Assembly: GCA_013350335.1 (NCBI GenBank)
Contig: CM023538.1
Location: 50,233,195 to 50,297,194 of the forward strand
Length of the DNA: 64,000 nucleotides
Direction: 5' to 3'
Source: Chimonanthus salicifolius
Lineage: Eukaryota > Streptophyta > Magnoliopsida > Laurales > Calycanthaceae
This document shows, piece after piece, positions 34,496 through 44,819 of the stretch (positions within the stretch are counted from its first letter, which is position 1; every line of letters begins with the position of its first letter). The notes under the pieces were generated by a model that worked only from the letters and a program-made list of their open reading frames with translations, made no database searches and had not been told where the DNA came from. The translations under genes were made by a program, and so were the position numbers.

Positions 34496-34718
34496 TGTTG
34501 AATAATGAGAGAGAGAGGTTGAGTGGGAATGAGACTACTAGTTCAATTAGGATTTTTATTTTTCTTTTATAAATAAGCAACATATGTAATTTGTTATATA
34601 CAACTCAACAAAATCTCTTTTTTTCCCCGTGGTTTTTTCCTTTTGGGTTTTCCACGTAAAACTCTCGCGTTATGGTGTTTATGATTTGTTATTATCATAT
34701 GTGGTGTGTATTTCTACC
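34496..34718 (+). repeat. 3' LTR of the deleted copia
   Basis: 223 bp, preceded by the short purine tract ttgaagggag. The terminal CA is changed to CC. Numerous substitutions against the 5' LTR indicate an old insertion. Confidence 0.8.
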
Positions 34719-34860
34719 GCCCCGACTAGTCCTCGGGGCATATGCAAGCCTCCCTACTCACACACCAAGTAAATCTATAGAAAGTGGCCCTTTGGGATGG
34801 AGTGGGAATCGAACTCAAGACTCTTACTTCTTGAGTTGGGTTCCTGGTCTTTACTCAAAA
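34719..34860 (-). mobile_element. Au-like SINE, 5' part, split by copia
   Basis: The plus strand reads cgactagtcc, cggggcatatgcaag, ccctttggg-tggagtgggaatcgaactcaag and ggttcctggtc, matching 2150-2290. The minus strand therefore shows the B box (GAGTTCGATTCCC) and an A-box region. Together with 32424-32458 it completes one SINE. Confidence 0.75.
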
Positions 34861-35043
34861 AATACTATAAGAAAATACTACAACAAGAAATTTATATTTT
34901 AAAATATGTTATTGAAATTGCATGCTTTAATTAGACGTATCCATTAGCGGTTCATTTTGAGTATCTCCCCTCCCCTCCCCTCTGGGACAAAAGCCAATAA
35001 TTAAAATATTTTAGATCTGGAAGTTCTCTTCCTCCTTTGTATG

Positions 35044-35244
35044 TGTTAGAATATATTTAAATATTAGATATATTTAGATATTAAGTTATATTTAGGCGTT
35101 GCTTTATTAAAAATTTATTTCCTCTTTTAGTGATTTCCCTTTAATCTACTTTCTTTATTTGTATTTCCTTTGCTCAATAAATAAAATCAACGGTCTCTCC
35201 TTTATTAAGGAAGATCCACCAAATTCTTTGTGTATCATTGTACA
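35044..35244 (+). repeat. 5' LTR of the 1.85-kb non-autonomous element
   Basis: 201 bp, starts TGTTAGAAT and ends TTGTACA. Contains caataaataaaatc near the middle. Confidence 0.85.
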
Positions 35245-36692
35245 TGGTACCAAAGTGACTTATCATTGGCCTTTGCATCTCCCAATCAGCTTCCTCTTCT
35301 CTCCCTCTCCCAGAGGTGACTCGTCTAGCGGAAGGAGGGGCAGCAATCGTTGATTTCAGTTGCTTCTCTCATTTTAGGTGTCTTTTTTTCTCTTTGTTAA
35401 TATATAAACAGTTCCCAGCCAAGTCTTGGCCTCTACTTTGATTGCCTTCGTCAATTGCCTAGTTTGAACCTTCAGTTTCCACCAATGACGGAAACCCCAT
35501 CTGCGCTAGGGACAGTGCCCTTTTTCGCTCTCTCTACTTCACCAAATCTTTGTGGACCAGATCTACTTTCAGATCCCCATATCTGTGACAGTCGTACATC
35601 TCTCTCATATCCACATGTCTGTGACAGTGCCGTTCCTGCACTATGTGTATTTGCATTTTTTGACGGGGTAGCACTGTATTTTTCACCGTCGTCAACAACC
35701 CCTCTCTGCAAAAACATCTTTGCCCAGATCTACCCCAGATCTTAGCCCAAAATAGTCGTATCTTTCTTGCCCTTCGCCGGACGTCGGGTTCTCTTTGCTG
35801 CCAACTGATCGCTTCCATGCTCTACAACTCATATCTGAAACAAAGCTTCGCCCTTCAGCCAAAGCCTTTACCCACCTAGAAATCAGCACTCCTTTCAGAT
35901 CTGCAGCCCAACCTTCGTCTTCTTGATTGTCTACGCTGTGACCAATTGTTCTGAGCGGTTTCCCCAGTGTCTAGTTGTCTGTTTGGCGCTTCCCTGTCCC
36001 ATCCCTGAATATGATCTTGGTTTTTACTAACGCAGATCCCTGTTTCAGGTGACGTTTAGAGCATTGCTTCCGCCCCTTCACAATCTGCTGCACCCTTCTC
36101 CGAAGGTGTCCGACGTCAACAACAACGCATATGTGCTCCAACCATTGCATTGTGTTTCAAATTCTATGATTCTATTGGGATCATGATGCCTCTTGCAGTG
36201 TTATTTTCTCGCCGTTTCTCAGATCTGCGATGGCCTCTTTAACTAATGGAAACCCGTACGGTTTGCCTGGATTTTATCGGCTTCATTTCTCAAGGGGATT
36301 CGGATTTGTCTCCACTCTTGTTGGGCTTCCCGATCTCAGCTCCATGTTGTCGATTGATCAATTCCATAACCGGCTCTCAGCTGTTTCTTCGGTATCTCAT
36401 ACGCCTTTCATTTTTCAGGCCATTCAACGCATGTATTTATCTCATATTAAGATCATTATTTTTTGTAGGACAACTGTTGTATGGACACTGACGTCTAGAG
36501 CTTCATCCGTGCCAATTTCTCTTTTCCAAACTGCCATCTATGTTTGCAACCTGTCATTTTCCAGCCATTCAGTATGCTGCGAACAAATTTTCTAGGCCAA
36601 ACAGTGTGCCATTTTTTTAGCAGTTCACCTGCCCTTTCACCAATTTCCACGCTTCGTGTTCCTTTCCAAACACGCTTCATCTTGCGGCATCG

Positions 36693-36892
36693 CATTAGAA
36701 TATATTTAAATATTAGTATATTTAGATATTAAGCTATATTTAGGTGTTGCTTTATTAAAGATGTATTTCCTCTTTTAGTGATTTCCTTTTTATCTACTTT
36801 CTTTATTTGTATTTCATTTACTCTATAAATAAAATCATTGGTCTCTCCTTCATTAAGAAAGACACACCAAATTCTCTTTGTGTTATTCTGCA
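36693..36892 (+). repeat. 3' LTR of the 1.85-kb non-autonomous element
   Basis: 200 bp. The first two bases are CA instead of TG; it ends TTCTGCA. Confidence 0.85.
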
Positions 36893-36897
36893 GTATG

Positions 36898-38126
36898 TAA
36901 GAGTTCTTCCCCTAGAGAAGGATTTCTTTTATAGAGAACTGCACTCACTAATGTTTCATACTTTGAAATTAACAATACTTAATAATTAACATAAGATATT
37001 ATACAATTTGAAATATTTTATAAATTTTCATTATCCGTGGAGAATAAATATTCCTAAATCGTTGAGTCGGTTTATTTAAATAAGAAAGAATAAGTGAAGG
37101 AAGTATACTCACATAACTTTGTTAAGGTCCTAATACACGTTGCGAATGTTTGTTTGCAGTAGTTTCTTGGATTATAAGAAGCGTTTTTAGGATTTTCAAC
37201 CCATATACCTGTGATTCAAACACCAAAACAACGTCAGTGAGAGAGAAACATTTGCTTCTATTGGACTTGTATTTCTTGAACTTGTTTATAGTAAATCTCG
37301 TGGAGTGCTAATAGCATGATGAAGTTCTTTTTAGAATATCTTAAAATTACGAAATGTTGTTTTTTACTTTAGGATATTATACTTAGTTTTGTTCAACTAT
37401 ATTGCCAAATTCATGGCATGAAACTATTTAAGATATAAATAAAGAGGGTTTACAATCGATAACAAGTATTATAAACAAAATTGCCGGTCTATCTCAACAA
37501 GATACAACAAGATATGGAAGATCACAAATTATGTAAAATGACAAAGTACTCTTAAAATTAAATTCCATAAGAGCTAAGTCCCTTGGAACATTTAGGCTGG
37601 CAATTTAGGTGGTCTACCTTAGAGCTATGTCCTGCAAGGGCCTAGGCTCCGTTTGTATTAGCAAAGAGCCTAAATCTAGTCCAGGTCCATGTTTGCCGAT
37701 TTAATTTGAGCTTACAATGGTTTCTATTTGTAAGGCTTGGGCTTAAACGAGCATTTGGGATTATCAGTGAACAAGAATTTTTTTCGGCCGTAGATGGATT
37801 TAGTTTCGATTATGTTATCAAAATACTGTACGGATATAAATTATATTACAGTAAATCATTATAATATTTATACATATATTATAGATAATATACAAAATAT
37901 TAGTTAAACAAACTCAAGCTTTATAAACTCTCACATTTGCTTACCTTCGGGACTATAGGCATGTATCAGGTTTAACCTTTTAAAAGCACTAGGCCTGACA
38001 GAGCTATTTCAAAGTTGAGCCAACTGTTTTGAGCCTGAAAATAAGTTCTATCCAGCCTAATTTTGTTTAAGCCCATATTTTCACGTTTTTTCATTCGGGT
38101 TCGGGGTAAGTCTATGCTTGGCCCAG
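36898..38126. other. AT-rich intergenic DNA
   Basis: No gene or terminal repeats seen. 37620-38120 contains scattered ggcttgggctt and gggttcggggt words that recall hAT-type MITE composition, but no boundaries could be set. Confidence 0.35.
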
Positions 38127-38402
38127 GTGTATAAATCTCGGCCGATATTGTGTGTATCGGCCGAGATATCTCTGGCTTTTTATGGCCGAGATATCTCGGC
38201 CAATACGCACAGTATCGGTCGTACTAGCAAGATATCAGCCGGTATAGCCGAGATCTCGCAGATATCGGCCGATACACATTTATACGACTGATATTTGTCC
38301 AAAACAATTAAGGAGAGAAGAGATATAGGCCGAGATCAGCCGGGATCCAAGATACCGAGATAACGGCCGAGACGCCAATATCTCGGTAAATGTGATTTTT
38401 GT
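38127..38402. repeat. Iteron repeat rich in ATCTCGGCCGAT words
   Basis: Dense words such as atctcggccgatatt, tatcggccgagatatc, gagatatctcggcc and atatcggccgatac in both orientations. A long LTR is inserted at its right end (38403), and the host sequence appears to resume at 42254 with acccctgg, similar to the edge of the copy at 18300 (tttgtacctctgg). Confidence 0.65.
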
Positions 38403-39777
38403 TGTAACACCCTGGAATTTCAAAGTTATCATTTTATATGAAAATATTCATATTTACGGAATTGCCATTGTGATAAAATTGATTTGAATTTAAATGGGTC
38501 AATGGCTCAATCAAGACCCAAAGGATGGTAGTTTGTTTACAAAACAATAAATGGATAAGATAAATTTAAACGGGTCAAGAATCATATTTGGGTCAAATTT
38601 TGATAAATGGGTCAAAATGGCTAGATGGGACCCAATGGGTCGTGTGAATGGCATGATTAACCATGGATGGAGTTCAAGCTTAGTTAATTTAAGTTTATTA
38701 ATTGCTTGAGTTTGGTTTGAGTTGAAATGAATGATGGGTTTAGTTGAGTTGAATTTATTAGTTAAGTTAAATTAAATGAATGAGTTGGGTTGGGTGAGTT
38801 GGGTAAATGAGTTGGATGAATATGTATTAAATGAGTGAGATGTAGAGATAGAGGGTTTGTAGGTTATTTAAATTCAAACACTAGGAAAACGTTGGTGCAT
38901 GGGAGGCATTACCATGCATGTAACTCCCATTTATGTGATGAATAAAATGGGAGTTACATTTTGAATGGGAGTTACTTTTTGAAGTCACAAGGGTTGCTAG
39001 GGACGTTGGTTGCATGCATGAGCAATTTCATGCATGTAACGGCTACCATGGAGATATGAGGGGTGGTGGCTTTGAGAGTTACAAATGCATGAATAAAGGA
39101 GAGAATGCAAACAATTACAAGGATATGCATAGGCCGTTGGGTACCCTTGGAGGTTCATCTCAAAGATGAAACCCCCAAGGAAGGTATTAAGAAATGAAGG
39201 TTACATAAATGTTTCATATTCAAAATTGTTACATGCATTGGAACCATGAGGATTAACCACCTTAGATGGAAGGTCAAGGGTTAAAAAAATGTTGGAGGGT
39301 TTCATCTCAAGGATGAAACCCCCAAAGGAAATAAGAGTTAAAGATAAATGCAATAGGAGTTACAATTTTTGGGTACCAAAGAGATCACATGGGCTGAATG
39401 AAATTTAGCCAAAGAAGTTTCAGTTTTTCTCTCCCTACCTCTCTCTCTTGGTCGTTCTTTATCTTCCCAAACACTAAGAGCAGCAGCTGGTTAGTGATAT
39501 GAAATCAGTCCTTGATTGATTTGTTTCACCAAGACAAAAGCATACCTTGAGCAAAGAGTTGGCCTCAAGGTATTCCATCCAAAGTCAAAAATTCTATCTC
39601 TTTCTCTCTTTGCCGTTTTCTACCAAGAACAATAGCTGGTTGTTTAAATCAGTCCCTGATCATCAAGGAATCAAGAAGAAGGAGAGGCTAAGAAAGGACA
39701 AGGAACAAGCCGGAGGGAAGATCAATTGGAGGAGTCGCGGAAACGGTAGGTTTTTCGATGAACAATTTTTAAATCAT

Positions 39778-41073
39778 AATCCGGCCATTGGATGGCCGAA
39801 TCTAACAAAGGTTAAATATTGGTTGGAAGTACATGAATGAGATAAAAAGATGGACCATAGGGTTCGGCCCATTGGATGGCCAACCCCATGGAAATAATGG
39901 ATTTATTTAGATGGTTTTTGGAAATTAAAACCATACAAATTTGGGACTGTTTTTAGATGATTTTAAGTGTGTGTTTTAAAAAGGTTAAAACATAAATAAG
40001 GACGTTTGTTTTGGACATAAATGAATGATTAAGAAATTCAAAACCAAAGGTCATAGGGTTCGGCCACCATGGAGGGCCGAACCCCATGCAAATAATGGTT
40101 TGGTTTTGATGTATTTGAAACATATAAACCATGAAGTTGGTGGACTGTTTTGGGTTATTATTTAAGATGTAAATACATGTTTTAGAATGGTTAAAAACAT
40201 GGATTTGGGTGCTGGTTTCAGACCCAAGATAAAGGGTTAAAGGTTCAAAATTAATTTCATGGTGTTCGGCCAATAAGCATGGCCGAACCCTATGAAATTG
40301 GGCTAATTTTAGGATGGTTGTATGAAGGGTAAAAACCTGATTTTAATATACTGTTATTACATGATTAATTGAGGTTTAAAAACAGTAAACGTAATCATTG
40401 GGTTCAGCCATCATAGAGGGCCGAACCCCATGTAAAATGATGTTGGTTTTCATGTTGAGAACCCCATGGAAACCATGGAAACCATGAAAACCCATGGACT
40501 GTTTTGTGGAATAATTGGGTTAAGTTTATGATGGACATTAGGTATTATTTATATGCTTTGATTTAAGAGTAATATATGTTGTTTATGGAGTTAATATGGG
40601 TAAGTAATCAGCCCACATGAATGATGGAAATTGGGGATAAAAATCACATTGGTGAGGTTCGGCCATGTGTATGGCCGAACCCCACTAATGGTAATTGTGG
40701 GACATAATGGTTGGTTTATATGAAGATATGTAAGGTTTAAGAAAGATCAAATTAAGTGGTGTGGTTCAACCGTGTGTATGGCCGAACCCCACTAAAGATG
40801 GTTTTATGTTTGGTGATGGAAGTTAGCTAATTTAAAGCAAAGGTTGGTCTCAATGGCACAATCGTAATTATGGCTGAAATGATCAAAAATAAAATGATCA
40901 TATGATGGGATAAATGGGCTAAAACCAAAGTAGTAAGGTTCAGCCATAATGTATGGCCGAACCCTACCAAGGTTCATTTAGAAGTTTGGGTAATTAGATA
41001 GGTTTTAATTAAATAAATGAATGACCAAAGTTTTAATGGATGAGGTTCGGCTATGGCTTTGGCCGAACCCCAC
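39778..41073. repeat. Nine dispersed GGTTCGGCC..GGCCGAACC hairpins
   Basis: Short inverted repeats of the form GGTTCGGCCAT-loop-ATGGCCGAACCC lie at about 39778, 39860, 40056, 40261, 40400, 40655, 40761, 40936 and 41043. Loops are about 4-8 nt. The right arm (GGCCGAACCC) is almost invariant, while the left arm varies (TTCAGCC, TTCAACC, TTCGGCT). Spacing is irregular, from about 80 to 255 bp, with unlike sequence between. Everything lies inside the 3.85-kb LTR. Confidence 0.85.
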
Positions 41074-41369
41074 TAGGTGGTTCTTGGAACATTAAGCTTT
41101 GCTGTAAATTAGGTGGATAAATGATTAACTTGCTGCCATGTACATAGGGTATTCGGATTTTTAGAACGGTGAGCCAGCCGTGATCGGAAGACGGTCCAAA
41201 GGAAGGATCGAACAAAGTAAACTATTGTAGGTTTCCTACCTTGTTGTAACCACATAACTTATTTGCTGTTTTATGTTATTTGAATAAGATATTTGAATCA
41301 AATGTTATATTTACAAATGGCATGTTTGCATAGACATCTCATGCATGGCATGGGATGATGGTGTAGTAA

Positions 41370-41525
41370 CCGGAGGCCACACTCCGTCGGGGCGTCCGAA
41401 AGACCACTGTGGGGTACCCTGATGATGAGAATCCCATCAGGAGGAATCCGGAGGCCACACTCTGTCGGGGCGTCCGAAAGACCACTGTGGGTTACCTTGA
41501 CGATGAGAATCCCGTCAAGTGATGT
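41370..41525. repeat. 78-bp tandem duplication with a covarying stem
   Basis: Two copies start ccggaggccacact at 41370 and 41448 and share gtcggggcgtccgaaagacc and actgtggg. Each ends in a small hairpin: CCTGATG..CATCAGG in the first, CTTGACG..CGTCAAG in the second. The two differences in each arm compensate each other. Confidence 0.8.
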
Positions 41526-42309
41526 CTATGTTGAATGGTGATGGGTGGGACTCATTACATGTTCATTTCATACATAGCATGTTTTTTTATTGAATTTTGT
41601 TACACATGTACTATCATTATATTATTTGTATGTTTGACTAACCAAGTGGTAGCCCTATTCGGAAACTCTACTGGGCGCGTTGATCTAACGCCCTATCTAT
41701 ATCCTTAGTGGATGATGCAGGGAAAGGAAAGAACGTGGTTGGAGAAGAGGACCAAGTACGGAAACTTGGGCCGTTTGAATGATTGGAACGGACTATGAAT
41801 GGATTATTTATGGATTTGTTATTTGATTTATTTGGACAATGTAATTTGTTAATTAGATGTTGGCATGTAATAAGTAGTTAAGTAGATGCTATGGTTGGAT
41901 TTATTTGAATGGTTTGGAATGAATAGTAGACTAAGGTTATATAATAATTTTGGAGAATAAATAAGGTACTTTGCTATCTAAGAATGGAAAGTTGGATTAG
42001 TCATAGGATCTATTATAACCTCAGTTAGATTTAGACTAAATTAATTCCGCTAGTTATATATGTACCATGTGCGGATCAGTTTTATGGACTTAGTTCATAC
42101 GCACATGGGCTTGGCCAGTTAAGGGTCGGATTTAGAGATCCGAACTTAACTCGCGTCGTGACATTCCGCCCCGATCAATTGTTGATTATTATTATATTAA
42201 AAAAAAAATAAACTCTGAAAATTAGAGTGAAAAGGGCGGGGTGTTACATTTGTACCCCTGGCTCAGCCCAAGTTGCATTACCATCTAAAATTCCGCGTAC
42301 ACAACATGA

Positions 42310-42525
42310 GTTTTAGGACCTAAGGATGGTGCATCTACTTTTTCTTTTGGATTTACAAGTGGGAAACTCAGACACAGTCCTACTAAAACCTCCACAGGTG
42401 AACCCACTACCCCTAGGACATACCAAGGTTAGGCCATGGGGGTTCGAACTTGTAACCTCCCGCTTCTTGAGGCGGGAGGCAACCAGTTGAACTACACTCA
42501 GTGACAAGGACACACATCGTACGAG
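42310..42525 (-). mobile_element. tRNA-derived SINE
   Basis: On the minus strand TAGTTCAACTGG (A box, about 42500-42489) is followed by a stem like a tRNA anticodon arm (CTCCCGCC..GGCGGGAG type) and AGTTCGAACCCC (B box, about 42453-42442). The spacing fits a tRNA-like head. The body continues to about 42310. No A tail or duplication was defined. It differs from the Au-like copies. The minus frame at 42313-42531 is an artefact. Confidence 0.6.
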
Positions 42526-43444
42526 TGCCACTGATAAAAGATTAGTAGTAAATCATTGTCCCATTTACAAACTTTTGTACATTTTTTTTAATATTTACAT
42601 CGAAATTGTGGATGAATCGGTCAAACTCACCAAATTCAAAGATATCATCTTTTTCTTTTTCTATATTTTTAGTTGTTTTTGCATGATTTTCTTCTGTTTC
42701 AAATAACAACATGATAATGGTAGATCAATTCTTCTGACTCACAAAATTCAATTTTAAACTATTTACTTTTTAGTCTTCTTACACAAATTTATCTATTTTC
42801 TAATATATAATATTTCAAACTCACCAATTTGAATCTTAAATTTTTAGCCATTTTTCAGGATGATGGTTTTTTTTTTTTTTTTTGCTTTCTAACATCGAAG
42901 CAAATCAACCATTTAATGAATGAAAAATAAAGATTTATTTGACAATAAGTACAAATTCTGTTTTATATATTGATTGAGTAAAGAAATGAAAACATTAATG
43001 CCACAACAAGTTGAAAATTTAGAAATTCAGTAGTTTTGAGAAACCACTAGTTTGAGATACAAGTGCCAGTAAGGCCCAGAGTTGAGGGATTTTTAGATAA
43101 GTGTGTGAGAATTAGTTCTACTTTGGACTTAGGTTGAGTGTAGTGTGGCATGGTGTGGCTCATGTGCTGATGTGCACGCATATTTGTATACTTGCACATG
43201 AGCATGGCCACATTAAACAAGACCTAATAATCCATTCCAACATTCTTCTTCTTCCTTTTTTTCTAGTCGTGACGTAGAATCAGCATTGGAGTATGTCATG
43301 TGCAAAACACACCTCTCTAGAAGGCCCTCAATGGTCACCATAGTCCTTTGAATCCCTGATTTACAATACAGAGACCACTATTTCTCCCTTTTCTTTTTGC
43401 TTCCTTACCATTTTCATTTTCTTTGTCTGTATGTTAACAATGTG
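42526..43444. other. Intergenic DNA with one hairpin
   Basis: No gene seen. At about 43155-43214 gtggctcatgtgc is answered by gcacatgagcatggccac, giving a local hairpin. Otherwise AT-rich. Confidence 0.4.
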
Positions 43445-43774
43445 TGTTGGGGCTGCGAACAAATCTCACATTAAAAGTGCAGAAGGAGATCCAGAAATTT
43501 ATGAAGAACTTGGATTACTCTACCTAATCGGCTAGTCTTTTGGGTTGGATACTCAGTCTTAACGAGTGGCATCAAAGTGATGTCTAAGGCTACCTTATTT
43601 TGACTCAGGAGATCTACCAGGCAGACAGGATGGCTGGCCTCATTTGAGGGGGGATTGTTGGAGCTGTGAACGAGTCCCACATTAGAATTGTAGAGGGTGA
43701 TTTAGGGATTTATAAAGGATTTAGGTCGCTCCACCTATAGCCTAATCTTTGGGGTTGGATATGCAGTCTTAATA
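43445..43774 (+). mobile_element. TRIM (terminal-repeat retrotransposon in miniature), 330 bp
   Basis: LTRs of about 120 bp, 43445-43565 (TGTTGGGGCTGCGAAC..) and 43656-43774 (TGTTGGAGCTGTGAAC..), share ctcacatta/cccacatta, gggttggata and cagtcttaa. A Met-tRNA-type primer site, gtggcatcaaagtga, starts at 43566, and a polypurine tract, tttgagggggga, lies just before the second LTR. The flanking pentamers atgtg and gtgtg differ by one base. There is no coding capacity; TRIMs rely on other elements' proteins. The minus frame at 43471-43680 is an artefact. Confidence 0.85.
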
Positions 43775-44099
43775 GTGTGATTGGCTGATTGGAGAAATAA
43801 GTTGTTCCTTTGGGTTGTACCATTGTGAATTTGATCAAAATCTAAGTTATTGATTGAAGCAAAGGTTGTTCAATTTTATAGTGAAACAAGTCAATAGCCC
43901 TTTTGCACCAAGTGTTTACTTGCTTATTTATTTTAGAAAAATAATTTCATAAAAAATATATTTAGATTCAATTTATCTTAATTGACCGTTGTTATGATAT
44001 ATAGCCTCGTATAAAGTTGTGGAAATGAGAAGCTTTTGCTCTTCGTTTAGAAATTTTTATTTTAGTTTAAAATGAATGAACTGTTGTCATGATAGGCAA
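43775..44099. other. AT-rich intergenic DNA
   Basis: Nothing recognised. The L1 5' end must lie near the right side of this interval. Confidence 0.4.
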
Positions 44100-44819
44100 A
44101 GAAGACCTTGTTCTCATTACATTTTAGTTCTCAGATCCCTCTTTCTTTTCTCTGTTCTTCCATCCCATCTCCTACCCACCACAGCCCCCCTTTTCCCAGC
44201 CTTCATCTTCCTTGCAAGTCCATTTGCATTTGGGCAAGCATAAGAAAATGAAGAATCTTTCTAAGCCTAAGGCAATGCCTCCTAATCCACCACCCTCCAG
44301 CTTTGGCGTTACCAATCTCAACTCCGAGGCAGTTGATATTGAGAGAACTGTTCTCAACAAATATTATAGCGATGAAGTCAAGATCTACAACTTGATTAAA
44401 TCCTTTAAGCTAGGGATCTCCATGCCTCTTGGGGCATCCGAAGTCTTGATTGCCTGAGCAGAGGCCCCATTCTTGGTAGAAATGCAAGATGAGTTCAATA
44501 AAAATCTAAAGTCTTGTGAAGATGATGAGGAAAAAATCGAGCTTATAGCCAAATTCATCTTCAAACACAAACGTAAATTCATTCCCAAATCTGTGCCATC
44601 ACCCTTGATGGAATTGGGGGAGGATCGTGCATCTCTCTATCAGAAGCATAGCTTTTCTGAAACCCTCATGGGTAGGGAATATTTTTCTGGAATGTCATTC
44701 GACAACCAGTACGTCTTCGATCTACAAAGTTTCTATGGCTCAACTGATGAGGTAAAAATTTCTATGATCTCTTCTGCCATTGCCTCGTGAGCTCATGCCA
44801 CTCTAGTGATGGAGAAAAA
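44100..44819 (+). pseudogene. L1 LINE segment 1: 5' UTR and start of ORF1
   Basis: A C/T-rich leader (44130-44240) precedes ATG at 44250 and a frame with PNPPPSSFGVTNLNSEAVD, a stop at 44456 and continuation VEMQDEFNKNLKS. A further stretch reads LMELGEDRASLYQKHSFSE and ends in VMEK at the TRIM junction (44819). The N-terminal part of plant L1 ORF1 is poorly conserved, so identification rests on continuity with DUF4283 in segment 2. The ORF1 protein binds LINE RNA. Stops at 44456 and 44788 show decay. Confidence 0.55.

Larger units (their letters stand above)
32459..34718 (+). mobile_element. Internally deleted Ty1/copia element with two LTRs
   Basis: The 5' LTR is 32459-32680 (TGTTGAATAAG to TTTCTACA) and the 3' LTR 34496-34718 (TGTTGAATAATG to TTTCTACC). 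They are clearly alike but diverged. A primer-binding site, tggtatcaaatac, follows the first LTR at 32681. The flanking pentamers gcatc (32454-32458) and gcccc (34719-34723) each differ by one base from gcacc, which is what the intact SINE has at this point, so they are plausibly a decayed duplication. Only about 1.8 kb lies between the LTRs: gag, protease and most of integrase are gone. It sits inside a SINE. Confidence 0.85.
35044..36892 (+). mobile_element. Complete non-autonomous LTR retrotransposon, 1.85 kb
   Basis: Two LTRs of about 200 bp (35044-35244 and 36693-36892) share long blocks such as tagaatatatttaaatatta, ttgctttattaaa, tcctcttttagtgatttcc and ctttctttatttgtattt; roughly 90% of positions agree by eye. 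The element is flanked by a perfect 5-bp duplication, GTATG, at 35039-35043 and 36893-36897. A Met-tRNA-type primer site, tggtaccaaagtg, begins at 35245. The 1.45 kb between the LTRs contains no gag, protease, integrase or RT motif in any frame; its frames (35455-35745, 36230-36595) are unknown. It must have been mobilised by proteins supplied in trans. Its size lies between TRIM and LARD. Confidence 0.85.
38403..42248. mobile_element. Probable solo LTR, 3.85 kb, gypsy-type
   Basis: Starts TGTAACACCC and ends GGGTGTTACA, a perfect 10-bp terminal inverted repeat within TG..CA ends. It is flanked by the 5-bp duplication TTTGT at 38398-38402 and 42249-42253. No gag or pol motif lies inside. A 5-bp duplication with TG..CA and no coding capacity fits a solo LTR left by LTR-LTR recombination. 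Kilobase-long LTRs with this terminus occur in chromovirus-type gypsy elements, which is my inference. Internally it carries nine GGTTCGGCC hairpins (39778-41073) and a 78-bp tandem duplication (41370-41525). The 97-residue frame at 39547-39840 has no known domain. Confidence 0.75.

Noticed and set aside
35455..35889. Overlapping frames on both strands as a captured gene
   Set aside because: No known motif; kept only as the unknown interior of a non-autonomous LTR element.
42310..42525. Functional tRNA gene
   Set aside because: A and B boxes are present, but acceptor pairing is not evident and a SINE-like body follows.
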